From: JABCPE02 sp963530295
GTDB lineage: Bacteria; Bacteroidota; Bacteroidia; Flavobacteriales; Weeksellaceae
DNA: 64,000 nt
Assembly (NCBI GenBank): GCA_963530295.1
Contig: CAUSCF010000001.1
Span: 62,001 to 126,000, forward strand
Reading direction: 5' to 3'
A program made the position numbers and the translations under genes. This document shows, piece after piece, positions 58,241 through 64,000 of this stretch (position 1 is its first letter; every line of letters starts with the position of its first letter). Under the pieces are notes generated by a model, which made no database searches, was not told the DNA's origin, and was given only the letters and a program-made list of their open reading frames with translations.

Positions 58241-59464
58241 TTAAATCAAACTATTTCTATCCTCATAGTTTAGCCTAAAAAACATAGCGGTCATTATAGA
58301 AAACGCCAAAAGGGAACTTCCCCCATAACTGAAATAAGGCAGCGGAATCCCCACCGTAGGGAACAGCCCCATAACCATTCCTACATTTATAGCAAAGTGC
58401 ATCATCAAAATCGATGCAAAACAATATCCGAAAACTCTATTGAATACAGGCTTTTGGCGTTCGGCTAAGAAATAAATCCGCCCTATATACACCGCATAAA
58501 GAAGAACCAAAATAGAACTTCCCACGAAGCCCCACTCCTCGCCAACGGTACAGAAAATATAATCTGTACGCTGCTCTGGCACGAAATGCCCCTGGGTAAC
58601 AGAGCCTTCCTTATACCCCTTCCCAAGAAGTCCGCCAGAACCTATCGCTGTTTTAGAGTAAAGCAAATTGTACCCCGCCGTATCACGGAATGCTTTTTCC
58701 CCTTTGAATAAAACCTCTATCCTTTCTCTCTGGTGTTTTGGGAGTTTTTCCATAACTTTAGGCGCACCAAAACTTATTCCTGCAAGTATACCAACACTCA
58801 CTACAAGTGTAGAAATTGTACTAAAACCAAGCCGAATCCTACTAAAATAAACACCCAATAAGGTCAAAATCACTACTATACTTACAATATATACAGGCTC
58901 AAAAACTAATGACAATAGAAACACTCCCACTACCAAAAAACCAGCAGTAAAGAGCCATCCACTCAACCCCTCACGATACAGAGCAATGACAAACGCCATG
59001 AAAACCATCAAAGAACCGACATCTGGTTGTAATAATACTAAAAGCCCAGGAATACCAATAATAGCAAAGGCTGTGAATAACGACCTTCCGTTTTTCATGC
59101 TGAAATCAGGATTTCCTACATAAGAAGACATCATAAGCGCAATGGCTATTTTCACAAATTCCACTGGCTGTAAACTTATCGGCCCAAATACATACCAGTT
59201 CCTCTGTCCGTTGATTTCTTTCCCTAAAGGGAAAAGTCCAACCAGCAAAACAACTGCAACAATGTAAAAAAATGGCGCCAAACTCTCAAAAACACTTCCA
59301 CGGACAAACAAAATCATCATCATAACAAACAATGAGATACCAAACCAAACCGCCTGTTTTATACCGCTATCCGTACTTACACTATACACATTAGCGATAC
59401 CAAACAAAACGATAAGGATGTAGAGCAGCAGCCCTATTTTGTCTAATCCATTAGCCCATCTCAT
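58241..59464 (-). CDS. rodA: Rod shape-determining protein RodA (SEDS glycosyltransferase)
   Basis: SEDS-family peptidoglycan polymerase of the elongasome, working with PBP2. The 407-residue protein has about 10 membrane helices and the SEDS motifs GREWYVFGPISLQPVEFVKIA-like (here QRNWYVFGPISLQPVEFVK), QPDVGSLMVFMA and the extracellular loop with TAIGSGGLLGKGYKEGSVT, plus PERQTDYIF-type EQRTDYIFCTVGEEWGFVG. It follows mrdA by 5 bases and is the last gene of the mre operon. Confidence 0.96.
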   Translation of the reverse strand: MRWANGLDKIGLLLYILIVLFGIANVYSVSTDSGIKQAVWFGISLFVMMMILFVRGSVFESLAPFFYIVAVVLLVGLFPLGKEINGQRNWYVFGPISLQPVEFVKIAIALMMSSYVGNPDFSMKNGRSLFTAFAIIGIPGLLVLLQPDVGSLMVFMAFVIALYREGLSGWLFTAGFLVVGVFLLSLVFEPVYIVSIVVILTLLGVYFSRIRLGFSTISTLVVSVGILAGISFGAPKVMEKLPKHQRERIEVLFKGEKAFRDTAGYNLLYSKTAIGSGGLLGKGYKEGSVTQGHFVPEQRTDYIFCTVGEEWGFVGSSILVLLYAVYIGRIYFLAERQKPVFNRVFGYCFASILMMHFAINVGMVMGLFPTVGIPLPYFSYGGSSLLAFSIMTAMFFRLNYEDRNSLI

Positions 59465-59469
59465 ATCTA

Positions 59470-61434
59470 TTATGGTGTTTTTTGAGTTTGTTTATTTTTA
59501 TTATCGATTGTTTTATTTTTCTCGTTCAGAAGTCGCAGACTGTCTTGTATCTTTTTCATTGCAAGAGAATCTGGCTTAGGAGGTTCGTATTTTCCTATTT
59601 TTTTCAAATGAACTACCCATTGTCTGTTATATTCAGCCATGAAACTCGCTCCTGTCAGCCTTTTATAAAGATGCTCTCGTTTCAGCTCTCCTAAAAGATA
59701 TTTTTCGGCTATCACCGTGCAGGCAGGCCCAGCCCAAGTCGCCCCAAAACCAGCATGCTCCATCACCGCTGCGACTACTATTTTAGGATTGTCAGCTGGT
59801 GCTATCATGGTGTAGATAGAGTTGTCCTTCCCTTGTGGCACCTGCGCTGTTCCTGTTTTTGCCAACTGAGTAAAATCATTAGATTTCAAAGCTCGTCCCG
59901 TTCCCCTCAAAACTACAGCTTCCATTCCTCTTATCACTGGTTCAAAATGTTTAGGGTCTACTAATGTCTGATTTTTTACTTTAAATCTCTTGTCTGGATT
60001 AGGTTTTCCGTCAATAGATTTTACAATATGTGGTGTGTAATACCAACCTCTATTCGCAATAGCGGCTGTAAAATTAGCGATTTGTATAGGTGTTAAAAGG
60101 ATTTCGCCCTGTCCCATCCCGTTGAAAACGGCTTGGAGAGGTTTCCAATTTTTACCATATTTCTTTTCATAGAATTTTCCATCTGGTATCAGCCCCTTTG
60201 ACCCAACAGCCAAATCGTTATTTAAAAACTGCCCCAGCCCAAAACTATACATGATTTTCGCCCATTCATCTACGCCTTTGCTTGGATTTCCTGGGTATTT
60301 ATTGAGCATTGCTAAATAAGCATAGGAAAAATAACAGTTACTAGAAACTTGGATAGATGGTATAAGAGGGTCTGCGCCTCCGTGTCCTTTGATTCTAACC
60401 CCAGAAACATTGAACCCGCCACCACAAGGGAAAATAGTAGTAGGAGTCATCACCCCCATCTGCATAGCGGAAAGCGCTGTAACAAGTTTAAAAGTAGAAC
60501 CTGGTGGATAAGCAGCCTGAATAGAGCGGTCAAACATCGGCTTATTCATGCTATCCATCTGCAGGCGGTATAGATTTTTTGTTTTTTCTGGACCTGTAAA
60601 CAGATTTGGGTCTATATCCGGCCCAGTAGCCATAGCGAGGATTTCGCCATTATTTGGGTCTATCGCTACTATTGCACCTCGTTTATTTACCAGCATTTCC
60701 TGAGCCATTCTTTGGAGGTCGTAGTCTATTGTCAAAACCAAATCCTTCCCAGAAATCATCTCCTTGTCCAGCTCTCCATTTTTATATGAACCTATATTCC
60801 GAAGTTTTATATCTTTCTGAATATATTTCATCCCTTTTTCACCTCGGAGTACCTTTTCATAGGCTTTTTCTATACCACTCATCCCTGCTATATCCCCAGG
60901 AAGATAGTATAGAGAGTCTTTTTTGATGTAAGCTGCATTTACTTGGTTGGTATACCCGAGCAAATTCCCCGAAGTAGAAACTTCATATTTTCTCTGTGGT
61001 CTGGAAACAACAGAAAACGCAGGATATTTAAATATAATTTCTTGAATTCTCGCCACATCTTCCCTACTCAAATCCTTCATAAAAGTCATCGGAGTAAATT
61101 TAGAAAAATACTTATCTGCCTTTATCTCCTTCATTTTATGATTATAATCTGCCTCGGTGATATTCATCAACTTACAAAAACCCAATATATCAAAATCAGG
61201 TTTCATCAAAGCTTCTGTATAAGATATTTCATAGGCGGGCTGGTTTCCTACTAGTAATTTGGAATTTCTATCAAAAATAGCCCCACGCTGAGGGATGATA
61301 TATTCTATCTTGATAGATGTATTGGCTGCATTGAGAGCATATCTATCCGTAAACAGCTGTAAATAAGCCAGTCTGGCGACAAATATCACAGCAATAAGCC
61401 CTAGGGAAATTAGAATTTTAAAATATGGTCTCAA
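59470..61434 (-). CDS. mrdA: Penicillin-binding protein 2 (elongasome transpeptidase)
   Basis: Class B PBP cross-linking peptidoglycan with RodA for rod shape, 654 residues. N-terminal membrane helix (about 7-25), pedestal domain (about 50-250) and transpeptidase domain with SxxK in PPGSTFKLVTAL, SSN in SSNCYFSYA and KTG in LAKTGTAQVP. Its ATG overlaps the mreD stop by 4 bases. A Lys/Asn-rich tail ends the protein. Confidence 0.97.
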   Translation of the reverse strand: MRPYFKILISLGLIAVIFVARLAYLQLFTDRYALNAANTSIKIEYIIPQRGAIFDRNSKLLVGNQPAYEISYTEALMKPDFDILGFCKLMNITEADYNHKMKEIKADKYFSKFTPMTFMKDLSREDVARIQEIIFKYPAFSVVSRPQRKYEVSTSGNLLGYTNQVNAAYIKKDSLYYLPGDIAGMSGIEKAYEKVLRGEKGMKYIQKDIKLRNIGSYKNGELDKEMISGKDLVLTIDYDLQRMAQEMLVNKRGAIVAIDPNNGEILAMATGPDIDPNLFTGPEKTKNLYRLQMDSMNKPMFDRSIQAAYPPGSTFKLVTALSAMQMGVMTPTTIFPCGGGFNVSGVRIKGHGGADPLIPSIQVSSNCYFSYAYLAMLNKYPGNPSKGVDEWAKIMYSFGLGQFLNNDLAVGSKGLIPDGKFYEKKYGKNWKPLQAVFNGMGQGEILLTPIQIANFTAAIANRGWYYTPHIVKSIDGKPNPDKRFKVKNQTLVDPKHFEPVIRGMEAVVLRGTGRALKSNDFTQLAKTGTAQVPQGKDNSIYTMIAPADNPKIVVAAVMEHAGFGATWAGPACTVIAEKYLLGELKREHLYKRLTGASFMAEYNRQWVVHLKKIGKYEPPKPDSLAMKKIQDSLRLLNEKNKTIDNKNKQTQKTP

Positions 61435-61937
61435 ACTCTCTGCTTGATTTTAAATATTAAAACATAAAATAAAACAAAAACAAACGAATATGCAGTGGTT
61501 ATAGAGATATTGATAAGCACTTCTAACACTCTGCTCAACTTAAAATACTCTATAAACTGAACCAAAAACTGGTGTAAAAAAAGATTAGTAAGGATAAAAC
61601 CCAGAAACTGTGTCCACTGCAAAGATTCGAAAGAGAAAAAATCTGATGTAGAATCCGACGAAGACCTAAATATAACGGTTCTTACAAAAGCTATCAATGT
61701 AGTCGCAAAGGCATTAATCCCCCATGTTCCCAAAAACATATCCATTCCTAACCCCAGCAGGAAACTTGTCCCTAAAAACTGATATTTATCCCTGTAAAAA
61801 GGATAAAACATCACATAGATAGGATACAAAATTGGCGGATACTTGCCCATGATGAGGATTCTATTCAACAAAAAAACTTGTAATATTACCAATACTACAA
61901 TGAATAAAATATCCGTCAAAATATTTCTACTAATCAT
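61431..61937 (-). CDS. mreD: Rod shape-determining protein MreD
   Basis: Small integral membrane protein (168 residues, about 5 membrane helices) of the elongasome linking MreC to the membrane. Sequence is hydrophobic and poorly conserved, but position between mreC and mrdA and length identify it. Overlaps mreC by 8 bases and mrdA by 4. Confidence 0.9.
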   Translation of the reverse strand: MISRNILTDILFIVVLVILQVFLLNRILIMGKYPPILYPIYVMFYPFYRDKYQFLGTSFLLGLGMDMFLGTWGINAFATTLIAFVRTVIFRSSSDSTSDFFSFESLQWTQFLGFILTNLFLHQFLVQFIEYFKLSRVLEVLINISITTAYSFVFVLFYVLIFKIKQRV

Positions 61938-62784
61938 TTTCCTTTACAGCAACATCTAAAATCTCTTTTATCTCTTCTAATTCTGTTTTTTTGAGGTTTT
62001 TCACGACGAAAACTTTCTGCACCTGTCCCATATTCTGGCTCAGTTCCACAGAGATATCCCAGTGTCCTGTTTTGCTATCCACATCATAGCCAGCTACTCT
62101 TCCTATCATGATTCCTTTTGGAAAAATAGAAGATTTACCATCTGTAATTACGGTATCTCCCACTTTTACAGAAACATATTTAGGAATGTCTTTTAGGTGC
62201 ATTACTCGGGTATCTTCTCCATCCCAAGTCAAAGTCCCAAAAAAATCTGATTTTTTTAGAGATGTGTTTATTTTAATATTATTTACACTCAAAACAGACT
62301 GAACCAAAGCATAATTGGCCGTTGTATTAACAACTATTCCTGCTATCCCCTGTGGAGCTATCACTCCCATCTGAGGCTCCACACCATGGTTTCTTCCTCT
62401 GTTAATCGTGAAATAATTATTATTTCTATTTATACTGTTTTGGATAATTTCTGCATCCATCACAGAGTAAGACTGACCTTCTGTAAGAGTATTGTCCACA
62501 TGGACAAATCTGGCTTCGGTAGATTTTTTCTTACCATACAGCTGCTGCATGAGCATTTTATTCTGAGCGGTCAGGTCTTCATTTACTTGTTTCAACCTAA
62601 AATAACTCGCCCCCTCATCTATGTAGCCAGACACAAAGGCATTAAAAGCTGATGTATGTGCCGCCACAAAAGAACGCTGCATGGAGTTCCTACTAAAAAT
62701 AAGAACTACTGATACCAACTGGAGAAAAACGAAAAAAGTACCAAGACTGTTCCTCTCCAAAAACCTCCATACAAAAGACAACAT
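61930..62784 (-). CDS. mreC: Rod shape-determining protein MreC
   Basis: Periplasmic elongasome scaffold of 284 residues: N-terminal cytoplasmic tail and membrane helix (about 10-32), a coiled coil (about 60-90) and the MreC beta domains with NRGRNHGVEPQMGVIAPQGI and VKVGDTVITDGKSSIFPKGIMIG. Lies 14 bases after mreB. Confidence 0.94.
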   Translation of the reverse strand: MLSFVWRFLERNSLGTFFVFLQLVSVVLIFSRNSMQRSFVAAHTSAFNAFVSGYIDEGASYFRLKQVNEDLTAQNKMLMQQLYGKKKSTEARFVHVDNTLTEGQSYSVMDAEIIQNSINRNNNYFTINRGRNHGVEPQMGVIAPQGIAGIVVNTTANYALVQSVLSVNNIKINTSLKKSDFFGTLTWDGEDTRVMHLKDIPKYVSVKVGDTVITDGKSSIFPKGIMIGRVAGYDVDSKTGHWDISVELSQNMGQVQKVFVVKNLKKTELEEIKEILDVAVKEND

Positions 62785-62798
62785 CTTGACTAAGGCAC

Positions 62799-63824
62799 TT
62801 ATCTAATCAAAAACTTAAACTTATCTATGTTTTTCAGTGCTATTCCTGTTCCTCTTACCACCGCTCTCAAAGGATCTTCGGCTACGAACACAGGAAGCCC
62901 TGTTTTTTTGTGTATTCTATCGCTAAGACCACGCAACAGCGCACCTCCCCCTGCAAGATATATACCTGTTTTCCAAATATCTGCTGCAAGCTCAGGTGGA
63001 GTCATGGAAAGGGTCTCCATAACTGCATCTTCTATTCTAGATATAGAGTTATTCAGAGCTATAGCAACCTCCTTATAACCTATCATAATTTCTTTTGGTT
63101 TTCCTGTAATAAGGTCTCTACCTTGTACAGAAATATCATCCACTTCTACATCTAACTCTTCCATCGCTGCACCTACTTCTATTTTAATTCTCTCCGCTGT
63201 CTTTTCCCCAATGTACAAGTTATGGTTGGTTCTTAGGTAATAGGCAATATCATCTGTAAACACATCCCCTGCGATTTTAACAGACTTGTCACAAACGATT
63301 CCTCCAAGTGCAATCACTGCAATCTCCGTAGTTCCTCCTCCTATATCTATCACCATGTTTCCTTCTGGCTTCTGAATATCTATCCCTACACCTATCGCAG
63401 CTGCCATCGGTTCATAGATAAGTCTAATTTCCTTAGCGTGAACTTTTTGAAGAGAGTCCTTAACAGCTCTAATCTCCACCTCTGTAATTCCAGAAGGGAT
63501 ACAAACAACAATTCTAAGAGCTGGCTGAAAAACTCTTCCCTTGATTCCTGGAATTTGTTTAATAAATTCCTTAATCATGCTTTCGGAAGCTTGGAAATCT
63601 GCGATAACCCCATCTTTCAAAGGACGGATTGTCTTTATTTCCTCATGGGTTTTCCCCTGCATGTGTTTTGCTCTGTCTCCTACTGCTATAATCTTTCCTG
63701 TGTTACGCTCCACCGCTACGATAGACGGCTGATCTACTACGATTTTGTTGTTATGTATAATTAGGGTATTAGCTGTTCCTAAGTCAATCGCTATCTCTTT
63801 TGTGAATACATTAAATAATCCCAT
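62799..63824 (-). CDS. mreB: Rod shape-determining protein MreB
   Basis: Bacterial actin homologue that positions wall synthesis. The 341-residue product has the actin-fold phosphate loops (ALDLGTANT-like as IDLGTANTLI, about 12-21; and VIDIGGGTTEIAV, about 158-170) and the conserved KAEGDRAKHMQGKTHEEIK-like region (here GDRAKHMQGKTHEEIK). First gene of the mreBCD-mrdA-rodA operon. The 176 bases beyond it (63825-64000) hold a -7 element and A+T-rich sequence with no gene that I can see. Confidence 0.97.
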   Translation of the reverse strand: MGLFNVFTKEIAIDLGTANTLIIHNNKIVVDQPSIVAVERNTGKIIAVGDRAKHMQGKTHEEIKTIRPLKDGVIADFQASESMIKEFIKQIPGIKGRVFQPALRIVVCIPSGITEVEIRAVKDSLQKVHAKEIRLIYEPMAAAIGVGIDIQKPEGNMVIDIGGGTTEIAVIALGGIVCDKSVKIAGDVFTDDIAYYLRTNHNLYIGEKTAERIKIEVGAAMEELDVEVDDISVQGRDLITGKPKEIMIGYKEVAIALNNSISRIEDAVMETLSMTPPELAADIWKTGIYLAGGGALLRGLSDRIHKKTGLPVFVAEDPLRAVVRGTGIALKNIDKFKFLIR

Positions 63825-63849
63825 TATCCGTTTTTATTTTTAATTTGCA

Positions 63850-63857
63850 CAAATATA
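63850..63857 (-). promoter_or_regulatory. Putative -7 promoter element for the mre operon
   Basis: Minus-strand TATATTTG fits TAnnTTTG, 25 bases before the mreB ATG. No -33 box at the normal spacing. Confidence 0.5.
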
Positions 63858-64000
63858 TGAAATTTATTAAGTATTTTTATGTTTTCTATCACAGTTTTAC
63901 AAAAACTTTAACATTAGTTGTTTTTAATCCTTAAAAAAGAAAAAAATCACAAGCCTCAAAAAACCTTATTTAAAATTCTAAAATCAGATTTTATAACAAA

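Noticed and set aside
58088..58273. 61-codon plus-strand ORF between glnN and rodA
   Set aside because: No conserved domain, overlaps both neighbouring genes' ends and the glnN -7 element; composition of A+T-rich spacer.
1..64000. tRNA, rRNA, riboswitch, prophage, transposase or integrase genes
   Set aside because: None recognised in any intergenic gap or ORF; intergenic regions are short and have only promoters and hairpins.

Overview
The window reads as chromosomal DNA of a Bacteroidota bacterium of the order Flavobacteriales, most likely the Weeksellaceae/Chryseobacterium group. Evidence for this: moderately low G+C; promoters of the Bacteroidota type (TAnnTTTG at -7) upstream of many genes; the fused lpxC-fabZ gene; gldH (gliding/type IX secretion) and a PorX-type response regulator; type III glutamine synthetase; DUF5689 lipoprotein next to a TonB-dependent receptor; and a ricT-gldH-PBP1A gene order. 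Placement at genus level is inference. No tRNA, rRNA, CRISPR array, transposase, integrase or phage gene was seen.

Layout. 1-6.7 kb (minus): bactofilin (cut by the window edge), M23 peptidase, two TPM-domain proteins, LemA, KDO transferase, NlpC/P60 hydrolase, O-methyltransferase and an OmpA lipoprotein; mostly envelope biology. 6.8-8.0 kb: tilS. 8.06-8.9 kb: a CPBP intramembrane protease split by a frameshift. 8.9-14.4 kb: secreted nuclease/phosphatase, divergent from a TonB receptor plus DUF5689 lipoprotein. 14.5-22.7 kb (minus): aldehyde dehydrogenase, folE, PBP1A, gldH, ricT, tex. 22.8-32.3 kb (plus): cysS, then an A+T-rich accessory stretch (SMC/ABC-like ATPase + small putative PD-(D/E)XK protein, a non-coding scar with 21-bp repeats, a cupin and four glycosyltransferase-type genes), then an APC permease. 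32.3-44.3 kb (minus): accC, accB, rpmF, DUF177, META lipoprotein, pheT, dnaN, flavin reductase, ctc, prs, SGNH lipoprotein, FadL-type porin. 44.6-46.3 kb (plus): ruvB and a secreted putative glycan-binding protein. 46.4-53.1 kb (minus): beta-barrel protein and the lipid A cluster (lpxD-like, efp, lpxA, lpxC-fabZ, lpxD) and an HD hydrolase. 53.2-54.8 kb (plus): porX. 54.8-63.8 kb (minus): DUF445, glnN, and the rod-shape operon mreB-mreC-mreD-mrdA-rodA.

How the genes work together. The window is dominated by cell envelope construction: lipid A (lpx genes, waaA), peptidoglycan synthesis and shape (mreBCD, mrdA, rodA, PBP1A, bactofilin-M23), outer-membrane proteins and lipoproteins, surface glycan transferases, and gliding/type IX secretion parts (gldH, porX). 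The most interesting accessory content is the two-gene ATPase/putative nuclease module at 24.3-26.2 kb, which sits directly behind cysS. It has the architecture of an anti-phage or anti-plasmid system but does not obviously match the named two-gene systems I know.
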